Of a stretch of 64,000 nt of DNA, positions 12,882 to 24,075 are shown in pieces. The notes beneath the pieces were generated by a model that was not told the DNA's origin, searched no databases, and was given only the letters and a program-made list of their open reading frames with translations. The position numbers and the translations under genes were made by a program. Each line of letters begins with the position of its first letter. Within the stretch, counting starts at the first letter, position 1. The stretch is from positions 41,749 through 105,748 of the forward strand of contig JBBDNV010000090.1 of NCBI GenBank assembly GCA_040877415.1, written 5' to 3'. This DNA comes from JBBDNV01 sp040877415 (GTDB lineage: Bacteria; Planctomycetota; Planctomycetia; Pirellulales; PALSA-1355).

Positions 12882-13910
12882 TTATTCCGGCTCGAGCGAG
12901 GCAATCTCGCCGCCGGCGCGCGTCGAGAGGGCGCGCCACAGAGCCAGATCGATGTCGTCGCGGATCGTGCGCGCCGATCCGTCCATGAAGGCCGCGTTCA
13001 CCACGCCGGAGTGGTAGCTGCGCGCGGTGACGGCGGCGTACGTCTTTGCGGTGGCGCTATTTCCCTCCTGGCGAGAGTTGTAGTCGATGTCGTACGTGCG
13101 GCCGTCGGTGTGCTTGTAGAGAACTTCGGTGTTGGGCGCAAAAACGGTGGTGATGCCGCTGTGATGGACCCGGCCGTCGCACCACTCGGTGTGGCCGGTG
13201 TTGTCGTTCAGGGGCAGGCCCAGCTTGAACTGCGCTCCGGGTGCGAAAGCGGCCAGGTCGGCCGGCCCAGCGGGCGGCGTTGGCCCCGGATCGCTCGTGT
13301 TGCGGAAATAGGAAGTGAAGGCTTTGACTTCCGCGGCGCACAGCGTTTGGCTCGTGCCGTCGGTGATGCTGGCGTGGCGCACCTTGCCATTGACGGCAAA
13401 CGCCCCCTCGCCGGCTTTCCCCGTGGCCGGATCGTAGACGAACCACGTGCCCAGGTTGAAACCGTAGGTCAGGGGATACGTGTAAGGATCGCCGCTCTTG
13501 GTGCGCACCGTGTCGTTCATCTCGCTGGGGCACTGATAGAAGCTCACGCGCATCGTCGGCACGCCCGTGCCCACTTGCGCATCCCAAGCGATGTCCAGAT
13601 TGACCAGATCGTAAGCGGCACTTTCTTCCATGTAGGGAAGTATCCGGCCGTGAATCGACCATGATCCGTTGTTTCCGCTGAGCACGGTGCCGGGCGCAAT
13701 CTCGAAGCTGGGGGGAAACTGGCCCTTGGAATCCTCGAAATTCTGCACCGCCAGGCCGATCTGCTTGAGGTTGTTCTGGCACTGCGATCGCCGGGCACTC
13801 TCGCGCGCCGCCTGAACCGCCGGCAACAAAAGCGCCACGAGCACCCCGACAATGGCGATCACGACCAATAGCTCGACGAGCGTAAACGCTCTGCGACTTG
13901 GCTGCGGCAT
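12882..13910 (-). CDS. DUF1559 family protein with type IV pilin-like N-terminus
   Basis: 342 residues from the ATG at 13910 (GGGGA upstream). The prepilin start MPQPSRRAFTLVELLVVIAI carries the cleavage site before Phe and the conserved Glu at +5. It runs on into a membrane helix and the hallmark QAARESARRSQCQNNLKQIG block. The C-terminal DUF1559 domain ends with a SYHSGVVNAAFMDGSART segment (H-x-G...FxDGS). This family is hugely expanded in planctomycetes. Its members are exported through a type II secretion/pilin-like route, with unclear roles. It is monocistronic, just outside the integrated element. Confidence 0.93.
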   Translation of the reverse strand: MPQPSRRAFTLVELLVVIAIVGVLVALLLPAVQAARESARRSQCQNNLKQIGLAVQNFEDSKGQFPPSFEIAPGTVLSGNNGSWSIHGRILPYMEESAAYDLVNLDIAWDAQVGTGVPTMRVSFYQCPSEMNDTVRTKSGDPYTYPLTYGFNLGTWFVYDPATGKAGEGAFAVNGKVRHASITDGTSQTLCAAEVKAFTSYFRNTSDPGPTPPAGPADLAAFAPGAQFKLGLPLNDNTGHTEWCDGRVHHSGITTVFAPNTEVLYKHTDGRTYDIDYNSRQEGNSATAKTYAAVTARSYHSGVVNAAFMDGSARTIRDDIDLALWRALSTRAGGEIASLEPE

Positions 13911-14230
13911 GGGTCGGTTTCCCCGGGGGATCAATCGAATCAGTCGGTCTCTTGTGACTCCCGGCATAGCAATTTCAATGCCCTTCAACTTTGTTGGCCT
14001 GCAAAAATGCAAGTGCATCGCGCGCGACAGCGCGATGCTGGCCCGGAGGGGCCTCCGAGAGGTGGATTCTGATTTCCGACCGGGCGCCTTTCAACGAGGC
14101 AGCCGCGGCGACCAACAGCCTCGGTGGCGAAGAACTCGCCAGCCGACGGCGAAAAAATCGCCGTCGATCTCCGTGATCGGCCAGGCTTTTTCGTACGGGA
14201 GTCCGCGCCGGCGGCCGGCCGGATGACGCA
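13911..14230. other. Intergenic region, no gene seen
   Basis: 320 bases between the DUF1559 start and the glmS stop. It contains a 9-bp perfect hairpin GCATCGCGC/GCGCGATGC (14015-14038) without a T run. The promoter of the DUF1559 gene should be here. Nothing else is seen. Confidence 0.5.
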
Positions 14231-16120
<1,890 letters not shown>

Positions 16121-16481
16121 TTCAGCGTGGAGCTCCAGCTTGCAGGACTCGATTTGGGGGGCAGCGACGCTTGCGCAAGTGCCGACCTATCTTACCGTTT
16201 CAGGGCCATCGAATACCCCAAAGCCTAGCATACGTGCCCCGCCCAATCGGCACCAGTTCTTTGCTGACGACTGTTCTTTGCTGACGACGGGCCGGCGTTC
16301 GGTTGCGAACCCGGCAAGCCCGGCCGCTCTTGGAAAACCGGGCTTCATCAGCCGCCTGCAATCGGCTACAAGGCTAAGCCTAAATAGCCCAGCAATCACA
16401 TATTACGAAACAAAGGGCTCGATTTCACGACGCTCGACCCAAAGAGCGCGGGAAACTCGCATTCGGGAGCGGCCAGCGAGA
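16121..16481. other. Intergenic region between divergent glmS and kdsB
   Basis: 361 bases that must hold both promoters. A 15-base unit TTCTTTGCTGACGAC is repeated with a 17-base period (16257-16288). No gene is seen in it. Confidence 0.5.
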
Positions 16482-17264
16482 ATGCCTCAGCCACGTGCCC
16501 AGTTGCGCGTCCATTCGACCAGCTATGTGGTCATTCCGGCCCGGCTGGCGTCCACGCGGCTGCCTCGCAAGCTGCTGTTAGCCGAAACCGGCAAGACGCT
16601 GCTCGAGCACACGCACGAGGCTGCCGGCAGGGCTTCCAAGCCGGCCGGGCTGATCGTGGCGGCCGACCACGAGGAAATTGCCGCGGCGGTCCGGGCCTTT
16701 GGCGGCGAAGTGCGAATGACCAGCCCCCTATGTGCCAGCGGCACCGACCGTGTGGCCGAAGTTGCCCGGCACTTGGACCAAGCCGATATACTGGTCAACG
16801 TGCAGGGAGACGAGCCCGAGCTGCCGGGCGCCTCGATCGACCGGGCGATCGAGCTGTTGGAGGAAAACCCCGACATGGTCATGTCGACCCTGGCCACGCC
16901 GATCCGCGAGCGCACGGTGCTCGAAGATCCGTCGTGCGTCAAGGTGGTTTTCGACTGCCGCGGCCGGGCGCTCTATTTCAGCCGCAGTGCAATTCCACAT
17001 GCGCGCCAGTGGCGCGACGAATTGCTCGATGCCGACCCACCGCACTATTATCTGCACGTTGGGCTGTACGCCTATCGCCGCGATTTTCTGCTTCGCCTGG
17101 CCGATTTGCCCCGCTCGCCGCTCGAGAAACTCGAGAGTCTCGAACAACTGCGGGTGCTGGAAAACGGTTACCAGATTGCCGTCGGCGTGGTGAACGAGCC
17201 GACCATTGGCATCGACACGCCCGAGGATTATCGGGCGTTTGTCAGACGGCAGCGGCTCGGCTAA
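16482..17264 (+). CDS. kdsB: 3-deoxy-manno-octulosonate cytidylyltransferase
   Basis: 260 residues from the ATG at 16482. It activates Kdo to CMP-Kdo for the inner core of lipopolysaccharide. Motifs in order: VVIPARLASTRLPRKLL (nucleotide-binding loop), LCASGTDRVAEVA, ILVNVQGDEPELP (metal site), YFSRSAIPHAR, HVGLYAYRRDFL and ESLEQLRVLENG. Length fits the family (about 250). A longer in-frame extension upstream lacks support. It is followed by pyrG on the same strand after a hairpin-rich spacer; kds genes often neighbour pyrG. Its presence implies a Kdo-containing lipopolysaccharide. Confidence 0.96.
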   Translation: MPQPRAQLRVHSTSYVVIPARLASTRLPRKLLLAETGKTLLEHTHEAAGRASKPAGLIVAADHEEIAAAVRAFGGEVRMTSPLCASGTDRVAEVARHLDQADILVNVQGDEPELPGASIDRAIELLEENPDMVMSTLATPIRERTVLEDPSCVKVVFDCRGRALYFSRSAIPHARQWRDELLDADPPHYYLHVGLYAYRRDFLLRLADLPRSPLEKLESLEQLRVLENGYQIAVGVVNEPTIGIDTPEDYRAFVRRQRLG

Positions 17265-17307
17265 GATACGGTTCCAGGGATGGACGGCCCTGGTCCCGCC
17301 TCTGTGT

Positions 17308-17370
17308 TGTAGCCGGCCTCTTTGAGGCCGGATTTCTGCGGGGATTTCGGGGTCAAAGACCCCCCCTACA
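17308..17370. repeat. REP-like double hairpin in the kdsB-pyrG spacer
   Basis: CCGGCCTC/GAGGCCGG (17313-17331) and GGGGTC/GACCCC (17349-17364) are nested inside a TGTAG...CTACA pair (17308-17370). This compound form is, from memory, a dispersed intergenic element in planctomycete genomes. Confidence 0.6.
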
Positions 17371-17457
17371 AACGCTTCCGCTGGTTCGACGCTGTCTTTT
17401 TCCGTGGTTTTGTGCAGTTTCGTGGGGGCAATATTGGTTCACGAGGGCGATTCTGGC

Positions 17458-19086
17458 ATGACCAGGCACATTTTCGTTACCGGCGGAGTGGTGAGTTCAC
17501 TGGGCAAGGGGCTCACCAGCGCCTCGATCGGCATGCTGCTCGAACAGCGCGGCCTGCGCGTGCGCATGCAAAAGCTGGATCCGTACATCAACGTCGATCC
17601 GGGGACGATGAGCCCCTACCAGCACGGCGAAGTGTACGTGCTTGACGACGGCAGCGAAACCGACCTCGATTTGGGCCACTACGAGCGGTTCACTCACAGC
17701 CCGCTCACGCGCGATTCGAACTACACCACCGGCCAGATTTACCTCTCGGTGATCAACAAGGAGCGGCGCGGCGAGTTTCTGGGAAAGACCGTGCAAGTCA
17801 TTCCCCACATTACCAACGAAATCAAAAGCTGCATCCGGCGGCTGGCCGATGACGACGTCGACGTGGTGATCACCGAAATCGGCGGCACCGTGGGCGACAT
17901 TGAAAGCCAGCCTTTTCTGGAGGCCATCCGCCAGTTTTCGCTCGACGTCGGCAAGCGAAACTGCCTGTACATCCACCTGACGCTCGTGCCGTATCTGAAG
18001 GCGGCCGGCGAATTGAAGACCAAGCCCACGCAGCATTCGGTCGGACAGTTGCGCGAGATCGGTATCCAGCCCGACATCCTGATCTGCCGCACCGAGCGTT
18101 CGCTTTCGCGCGAGGACCGCGAGAAGATCGCCCTGTTCTGCAACGTGCCGATTCAAGCCGTGATCGAGGAAAAGGACAAGGATTTTTCGATCTACGAGGT
18201 GCCGATGAGCCTGGTCGACAATCGGCTCGACGAGTTGATCGTCGAGACTTTGAGTTTGCCGGCCCAAAGCCTGGACCTCGACCAATGGCGCGAACTATTG
18301 CACAATTTGCGCAACCCCGAACATGAGATCTCGATCGCCGTGGTCGGCAAATACGCCGAGCATCACGACGCCTACAAGTCGATCTACGAGGCCTTGGACC
18401 ACGCCGGCGTTGCGCATCGGTCCCAAATTCGCATCCAGCGCATTCAAAGCGAATCGATCGAGCAGGAGGGCCCCGAGCGACTGCTGTCGGGTTACGACGG
18501 TCTGTTGGTGCCCGGCGGATTCGGCGAACGGGGGATCGAGGGCAAGGTCGAGGCGATTCGCTTTGCGCGCGAACGGGAGATTCCCTTCTTTGGGATTTGC
18601 CTGGGCATGCAGTGCGCAGCGATCGAGTTTGGCCGCAACGTGGTCGGCCTGGCCGGCGCGCATTCCACGGAGTTCAACAAGGACGCGCCGCATCCGGTGA
18701 TTTGCCTTTTGGACGAGCAGAAGACCATCACCGACAAAGGGGGCACCATGCGGCTGGGCGCCCAAGCGGCCCATCTGGCCCCCGGCAGCAAGGCGGCCGA
18801 CGCTTACGGCCGACTGGTGATTTCCGAACGGCATCGCCACCGCTACGAGTTCAACAACCTCTATCGCCAGCAATTTGCCGCCAATGGGCTGGTTTTCACC
18901 GGCACGAGCCCCGATGGCTCACTGGTGGAGATCGTCGAGTTGGAACACCACCCGTGGTTTGTGGCGGTGCAGTTTCATCCCGAGTTCAAGAGCAAACCGA
19001 CCGCCCCGCATCCGCTGTTTGCCGGATTCATCGGCGCGGCGCTCGAGCGCCATTTATCGCGCGGCACCAGCGTGCAGCGCGTGTGA
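17458..19086 (+). CDS. pyrG: CTP synthase
   Basis: 542 residues from the ATG at 17458. It converts UTP to CTP using ATP and glutamine. The N-terminal synthetase starts MTRHIFVTGGVVSSLGKGLT (P-loop-like), then QKLDPYINVDPGTMSPYQHG and EIGGTVGDIESQPF. The C-terminal class I glutaminase carries VPGGFGERGIEGK, the nucleophile Cys in FFGICLGMQ, and the His/Glu pair in VQFHPEFKSKP. Full length. GAGGG lies 10 nt before the start. An upstream in-frame extension (17404) lacks similarity to the family. CTP is also the co-substrate of KdsB encoded just upstream. Confidence 0.98.
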   Translation: MTRHIFVTGGVVSSLGKGLTSASIGMLLEQRGLRVRMQKLDPYINVDPGTMSPYQHGEVYVLDDGSETDLDLGHYERFTHSPLTRDSNYTTGQIYLSVINKERRGEFLGKTVQVIPHITNEIKSCIRRLADDDVDVVITEIGGTVGDIESQPFLEAIRQFSLDVGKRNCLYIHLTLVPYLKAAGELKTKPTQHSVGQLREIGIQPDILICRTERSLSREDREKIALFCNVPIQAVIEEKDKDFSIYEVPMSLVDNRLDELIVETLSLPAQSLDLDQWRELLHNLRNPEHEISIAVVGKYAEHHDAYKSIYEALDHAGVAHRSQIRIQRIQSESIEQEGPERLLSGYDGLLVPGGFGERGIEGKVEAIRFAREREIPFFGICLGMQCAAIEFGRNVVGLAGAHSTEFNKDAPHPVICLLDEQKTITDKGGTMRLGAQAAHLAPGSKAADAYGRLVISERHRHRYEFNNLYRQQFAANGLVFTGTSPDGSLVEIVELEHHPWFVAVQFHPEFKSKPTAPHPLFAGFIGAALERHLSRGTSVQRV

Positions 19087-19293
19087 GCGGCGCTCTGGCG
19101 CGCCAAGAAACGCCATGCCCGGCAGTTGGTAGGTTTGGGCTTCCGTGCCAAACTGGCCCGTTCCCTGGGACTTGCATTCCCAATCCGGGTGACACGGGCA
19201 GGAAATCTAACTGTGGATCCCAAACTGCCGGACATGGACGCTTGATTGTTCGCGCAACAGGACACGCCATGCCGCGTCTCGGCCGCGCCCCCT

Positions 19294-19779
19294 TCAACTC
19301 GACAGCTTGTCGAACAACTGCCGGAAATCGGGCATGCGTGCTTCGAGGTAGGCCAGCCAGGCGCGTGGATTCCAAATCTCCACGCATACGCCGGCGCCGA
19401 CCACGATCGCTTCACCTCCTTGTTCGATTCCTAAAAACTCGCGAAATCCGTCGGGGATGGAAAGCCGGCCGCGGCCGGCCAGTTGCACCGTCTTGTGCCG
19501 CGTGGAAAGAAGTCGGCCCAGTAACTGCACGTCCTCGAGATGGCCCTCGAGCCGGCCGGCCCGCATTTTGTTTTTGACCAGTTCGACGCCCTGGTCGAGC
19601 GGGCCTTGCCACGCCGCCCGGTTCCACAAACTCAGGCATCCGGGCCTCTCCTTGGCCAAAATGCATTCGGACCCTCCGCGGGTGAGCGGTTCGATGAGCT
19701 CGGCGGGGATCGATAAGCGGTATCGTTCGTCGAGGTTTCTGGGGAATTCGCCGAGGATGAATTCCTGCGGTGGGGACAT
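19294..19779 (-). CDS. mraZ: MraZ transcriptional regulator
   Basis: 161 residues with two AbrB-like halves: ILGEFPRNLDERYRLSIPAE (about 8-27) and QLAGRGRLSIPDGFREFLGI (about 100-119). Each has the R-(L)SIP core. In other bacteria mraZ is the first gene of the division and cell-wall cluster and represses it. Here it stands alone, convergent with pyrG and divergent from a ketosynthase, which suits planctomycetes that lack FtsZ. Two TTTCCCA (TGGGAAA) boxes lie upstream at 19816-19822 and 19858-19864, possibly autoregulatory, but their 42-base spacing is not the canonical TGGG spacing. Confidence 0.92.
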   Translation of the reverse strand: MSPPQEFILGEFPRNLDERYRLSIPAELIEPLTRGGSECILAKERPGCLSLWNRAAWQGPLDQGVELVKNKMRAGRLEGHLEDVQLLGRLLSTRHKTVQLAGRGRLSIPDGFREFLGIEQGGEAIVVGAGVCVEIWNPRAWLAYLEARMPDFRQLFDKLSS

Positions 19780-20186
19780 GCTTCGGCCGCGTTCCCTAGC
19801 TGTTTGGAGGGTCGCTTTCCCATGAAAATACTACTTATAGTGCCATCCTTGGGCATGTTTCCCACGGGATAGGAGTTTAGCAAGCTGTTTGGGGTTTGCA
19901 ACCGGGGCGTTAAATTTTTTTTCAAGGATTCACACGGCGTTGCCCGAAACGTGACCCACGGGCAAGTGCCTCAAAAAGTTGAGCTCGCTAGCTGTCGGCT
20001 TCCCCGACGCGCGGGGAACCTGGCAACTTGCGGTTGGCGTGGACGGGTCGGATTGAGTACAGTTCGCCGCGCTAGCGGCCGCGACTCGGGGCGGTAAGCG
20101 GCCGCTCGTGCCGCATTTCATGGGTTGCCCGTCAAGCGTCGATGAGATCCCAAACGGCCGAGTGATTGCCTTATCCGGGGGTAGGT
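19780..20186. other. Intergenic region between divergent mraZ and ketosynthase gene
   Basis: 407 bases. On the minus strand a TTGCAA, 16-base spacer, TAAACT set (about 19880-19907) could be the mraZ promoter, and two TTTCCCA boxes lie between it and the gene. The right half (20000-20186) shows nothing clear besides the GGGGG ribosome site at the ketosynthase start. Confidence 0.4.
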
Positions 20187-21440
20187 GTGCACCACGATCG
20201 ACCCGAATCCGAGCGAGTCGTCATCACCGGCATCGGGCTTACGGCCTCGGTCGGCGACGATCGCGAGAGCGTGTGGCAGGCCGTGCGCGACGGGCACAGC
20301 GCCATGCGCCGCTTGAGCGGAATGACCGGAATTCCAGACGGGCTGTTGATCGGCGCCCCGGTGGATATCGAGTTGGATTCGCCCGATCAGTTGAAAGTGC
20401 TGGCGCTGTGCAACCGCGTGTCGGACGAGGCGATGAAGGACGCCAACCTCGACCGGCGGAAGATTGACCCCGGGCGATTCGGCTGCGCCGTTAGCGCGCA
20501 CATGGGCGACATGCGCGGTCTGGTCGAGCTGTTCGACTGTGCGCATCTAAATCCGCCGACCTCGATCCCCTGGCGCGAGCAGTGGCTGCCCAACACGGCT
20601 TGCTGGCAAGTGGCAAGCCGCCACGGGCTTTATGGACCGCGATTGGTCCATTCGACCGCGTGCGCGAGCGGATTGATCGCCGTGTTGATGGCGGTCCGCG
20701 CGATCCAAGACGGGCAATGCGACGTGGCCCTGGCCGGCAGCGCTGAAGCCATCACGCCCCTGTTCGCGGCCGGATTCCATCAAATGCGGGTGCTGGCAAA
20801 CCATGACGACCCGCGGCAGGCGTGCCGGCCGTTCAATCTGGACCGGCAAGGATTCGTGATGGGCGAGGGCGGGGCGATGTTTGTACTCGAACGAGTCGGC
20901 CACGCGCTGGCCCGAGGCGCCGAAATCTACGCCGAAGTGGCCGGGGGACGACTGCTGGCCACGGCGCATCACGTGACCAGCCTCGACATTGAAAGCGACA
21001 CGCTCGCGCACCTGATTTCCGAAACGCTGCGCGTCGCCGACCTGCGGCCGGCCGATATCGGCTATATCAACGTTCACGGTACGGCCACGCAGCAGAACGA
21101 CCTGTCCGAGGCGCGTGCCATTCGTCGGGCGATGGGCAGCGCGGCCGACATGCTTTGCGCAAGCGCCACCAAGTCGATTCTCGGTCACTTGATCAACGCG
21201 GCGGGCAGCGTCGAGCTGGCCATTACGGCGCTGGCGATGCGCGACGGATTCGTGCCCCCGACGCTGAACCTTACCCGGCCCGATCCGCAGTGCGACCTGG
21301 ACTGCATTCCGCTGGTGGGCCGGAAAATCCCGTTTGTCTGTGCGCTGAAGCTCTCGGTCGCGTTTGGCGGCACGCTGGCCGCCATCGTGCTCAAGCGGCC
21401 CGACTCCGCTTCGACGGCGCGCAAGGCGAAGGCGGCCTGA
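20187..21440 (+). CDS. Beta-ketoacyl-ACP synthase (KAS II/FabF-like)
   Basis: 417 residues from the GTG at 20187, preceded by GGGGG with a 5-nt spacer. It condenses malonyl-ACP with acyl-ACP in fatty acid or polyketide synthesis. The catalytic triad is complete: Cys159 (STACASG), His297 (VHGTATQQND) and His334 (KSILGHLINAAG). The glycine-rich SVAFGG near the C-terminus is also present. No ACP, reductase or dehydratase gene lies nearby. A specialised ketosynthase is therefore possible as well as the housekeeping FabF; sequence alone does not decide. Divergent from mraZ. Confidence 0.9.
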   Translation: MHHDRPESERVVITGIGLTASVGDDRESVWQAVRDGHSAMRRLSGMTGIPDGLLIGAPVDIELDSPDQLKVLALCNRVSDEAMKDANLDRRKIDPGRFGCAVSAHMGDMRGLVELFDCAHLNPPTSIPWREQWLPNTACWQVASRHGLYGPRLVHSTACASGLIAVLMAVRAIQDGQCDVALAGSAEAITPLFAAGFHQMRVLANHDDPRQACRPFNLDRQGFVMGEGGAMFVLERVGHALARGAEIYAEVAGGRLLATAHHVTSLDIESDTLAHLISETLRVADLRPADIGYINVHGTATQQNDLSEARAIRRAMGSAADMLCASATKSILGHLINAAGSVELAITALAMRDGFVPPTLNLTRPDPQCDLDCIPLVGRKIPFVCALKLSVAFGGTLAAIVLKRPDSASTARKAKAA

Positions 21441-21603
21441 AAAGGCCCCCGCCCCAACCTTTCCGCGGTTCGCGACGATGGCGAATGGCCCGCGCCGGGC
21501 GTAGAATGATTTGGCGGTTCGCCCGGCGCGCGCCTCGCGGCCTTGACGTTCGGTTGCTGATCGGCCAATTTGTTCCTCGCATTTTTTTGAACGAAGTTGC
21601 TTT

Positions 21604-22014
21604 ATGAAGACACGCCTGCTGCTTTTGATCTGTTTGGCGTTTTCCCTCGTGGCCACGGCCCGCGCGGCCGAACACACCGACGATTCACTGGACAAGGTGA
21701 AGAACAACCTGGCCCAGGAAAAGGCGGTGTTGATTGACGTGCGTGAACTTGCCGAGTGGAAGCAAGGACACTTGCAGCAGGCGAAACTCGTCCCGCTGAG
21801 CGAACTGAAACGCATGGCCGGCGATGCGGCCATCAAGCAGAAGCTGGAAAAGGACCTTCCCAAGGATCGGATCATTTACTGCCATTGCGCGAGCGGCAAG
21901 CGGGTTCTGACGGCCGCCGAGATTCTGCGCAAATCGGGCTACGACATCCGGCCCCTGGCGGATGGCTTTAACAATCTGCGCAAAGCCGGCTTCCCGGTCG
22001 CCGAAAAACCCTGA
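21604..22014 (+). CDS. Periplasmic rhodanese-like sulfurtransferase
   Basis: 136 residues: signal peptide (MKTRLLLLICLAFSLVATARA, cleavage near 21-22), then a single rhodanese domain with VLIDVRELAEWKQGHL and the active-site loop YCHCASGKR, where Cys95 would carry the persulfide. The loop has the CxxGxR form usual in single-domain sulfurtransferases. Substrate unknown; such secreted proteins are often linked with sulfur or redox handling in the envelope. It is convergent with the phosphoglucomutase gene, 43 bases away. No partner gene is evident. Confidence 0.92.
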   Translation: MKTRLLLLICLAFSLVATARAAEHTDDSLDKVKNNLAQEKAVLIDVRELAEWKQGHLQQAKLVPLSELKRMAGDAAIKQKLEKDLPKDRIIYCHCASGKRVLTAAEILRKSGYDIRPLADGFNNLRKAGFPVAEKP

Positions 22015-22057
22015 TGCTGTCGATCGCCGAGCGGAATCGTCTAATAGCGCTCCCGTT

Positions 22058-23878
22058 TTACTGCGAAAACGCCGCCAGATCGCGTTCCAATGCAGCCAGC
22101 CGCCGGGCATGCTGCTTTTTGGCGTCTTCCAGGTCAGCCAGTTGCTCGGCCGGCTCGTAGGTGAACGTGTAATACTTCACCTTGGGCTCCGTGCCCGAGG
22201 GACGCACGGCGACGTAGGTTCCCCGAGCATCCAGCTCGAGCATGATCATGTCGCCTTTCGGGCCGACGAACGATCGCGGCGACCCACCCGGCTCGCGCTC
22301 CGTCAAAGCCAGATAGTCGCGCACGCGCGTGACCCGCAAACCGCCCAGCTCGCGCGGCGTTTCGCCGCGAAACCGGGCCAGCAGCGCGGCGATTTGTTGC
22401 ATGCCTTCCGAGCCGGGCAAAGCGACCGAAATCTGCGATTCGGCATGATATCCGTGTTGCCAATACAACGCGTCGAGCTTCTCGTGCAGCGTTTGGCCGG
22501 CCGCCTTCACCGCCGCGGCCAACTCGGCCAAAAGCAGCGCCGCCACCGTGGCATCCTTGTCGCGGGCGTAGGTTCCGGCCAGGTACCCGTGCGATTCCTC
22601 GATGCCAAAAATGAACTTCTCGGGTCCCATTTCGTCGATCGTGCCGCCGATGTATTTGAACCCCACCTGCAGATTGCCGTAGGTTTTCACGCCGTAGGCG
22701 TCGGCGATGCGCCGCGCCAGCTCGGTGGTCACGAGCGTCTTGACGATGTAATGTTCCGGCGTGATCCGTCCGCCGCTTTTCCAGCGGTCGAGCACGTATT
22801 CGACCAACAAGGCGCCGATCTGATTTCCGGTCAGCGTCGCCCACGGACTGGCCTTCTTCGTAGTGCGCGGAGCGGCCAACCCGATCCGGTCGCAATCCGG
22901 ATCAGTGGCGAGGATCAAATCGGCGCCGACCTGCCGGGCGTTGTCGATGATGGCGGTGAAGATGCCGCTGTTTTCGGGATTGGCCACGTGGTCCGGCACG
23001 TTGGGAAAATCGCCGTCGGGCTGGGCGTGAGGCTCATACAACTCGACGTCGCGAAATCCGGCGGCCGCAAGCGCCGGCAGCACGGACGCCGCCCCGACGC
23101 CGTGCAGCGGCGAATAAACGATTTTCAACTCGCGCGCCCCCGGAAACCCCTGCTCCCCGACGGCGGCAAGATACGCTTTGTCGACTTCGTCCTGGCACAG
23201 AACGACCCGGCCGCCGGCCACCGCGTCGGCAAACGGCGTGCGGTGGATTTTGGCGGTCGACATCACGCAATCGATCACTCCCCGATCGTGCGGCGGCAAT
23301 AGTTGTCCGCCGGTCGACCAGTAGACCTTCACCGCGTTGTCGCTGGGCGGATTGTGGCTGGCCGAGACCATGATCCCGCAGGAGCATTTCTTGAAACGGA
23401 CGGCAAACGATAGCTCGGGAGTGCTGCGGTAGCCGTCGAGAAAATACACGTTAAAGCCGGCGGCGGCCATGACCTCGGCACACAATTCGGCGAAATGCCG
23501 CGAGCGGTGCCGCGTATCGTAGGCGATCGCGCAGCCGAGCGTCGTGCCGCCGGCGACGCGCATCACGTAATCGGCCAGCCCCTGCGCGCTTTCGCCGATT
23601 GTGCGATCGTTGATGGCGCCCGAGCCGATCGGATACATTTTTCCGCGGCGTCCGCCGGTGCCGAAGGGAATGACCGAAAAGAACGCGTCATCCAATGCCT
23701 GGAAGCGCCCTTCGGCCAATTCCTGGGCCACCCGCGGCGCGTAGTCGGCATAGCGCGGCTCCGTGAGCCAGGTTCGAATGTTGCACACGGCGCCCGGCGA
23801 AAGCAGTTGTTTCTGCCCGGCGGCTTCGAGTTGTGACAGCGCCTGCCGTTGGTCGAACGCGTCGATCGAGCGTGTCAT
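22058..23878 (-). CDS. Phospho-sugar mutase (phosphoglucomutase/phosphomannomutase)
   Basis: 606 residues from the ATG at 23878. Alpha-D-phosphohexomutase with all four domains. FGTGGRRGKM near the start, phosphoserine Ser174 in SASHNPP, metal loop DPDCDR, sugar-binding GIEESHG and the C-terminal phosphate site RPSGTEPK are all present. Length near 600 and the PFGTGGRRG opening fit the larger PgcA/phosphopentomutase-like branch rather than GlmM. It interconverts hexose-1- and hexose-6-phosphates. It is divergent from a second, shorter mutase (24076-25419), with 197 bases of promoter region between. Confidence 0.93.
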   Translation of the reverse strand: MTRSIDAFDQRQALSQLEAAGQKQLLSPGAVCNIRTWLTEPRYADYAPRVAQELAEGRFQALDDAFFSVIPFGTGGRRGKMYPIGSGAINDRTIGESAQGLADYVMRVAGGTTLGCAIAYDTRHRSRHFAELCAEVMAAAGFNVYFLDGYRSTPELSFAVRFKKCSCGIMVSASHNPPSDNAVKVYWSTGGQLLPPHDRGVIDCVMSTAKIHRTPFADAVAGGRVVLCQDEVDKAYLAAVGEQGFPGARELKIVYSPLHGVGAASVLPALAAAGFRDVELYEPHAQPDGDFPNVPDHVANPENSGIFTAIIDNARQVGADLILATDPDCDRIGLAAPRTTKKASPWATLTGNQIGALLVEYVLDRWKSGGRITPEHYIVKTLVTTELARRIADAYGVKTYGNLQVGFKYIGGTIDEMGPEKFIFGIEESHGYLAGTYARDKDATVAALLLAELAAAVKAAGQTLHEKLDALYWQHGYHAESQISVALPGSEGMQQIAALLARFRGETPRELGGLRVTRVRDYLALTEREPGGSPRSFVGPKGDMIMLELDARGTYVAVRPSGTEPKVKYYTFTYEPAEQLADLEDAKKQHARRLAALERDLAAFSQ

Positions 23879-24075
23879 CCGCAAAGTTGCTCCAAAAGTG
23901 TCGGCGCGCCGGCTGATGAACTTCGCAGGCCCAATTTTGCCCGATTTGCGGCGCGGAGCATAGAGCCGGGGACGGCGGCCGGGAAGTCGCCATGAAATCG
24001 TGCTAGAATTCTCCACGACCGAGCGCAAGTTGCGGCGCCTGTAGTCCGGCCACGAAGCAACCCGGGGACGACCTT

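Noticed and set aside
12786..13664. Long plus-strand frame opposite the DUF1559 gene
   Set aside because: Typical antisense open frame of a GC-rich gene; the minus-strand product has clear family motifs.
16121..16481. glmS ribozyme upstream of glmS
   Set aside because: No part of the conserved ribozyme core is visible before the glmS start.
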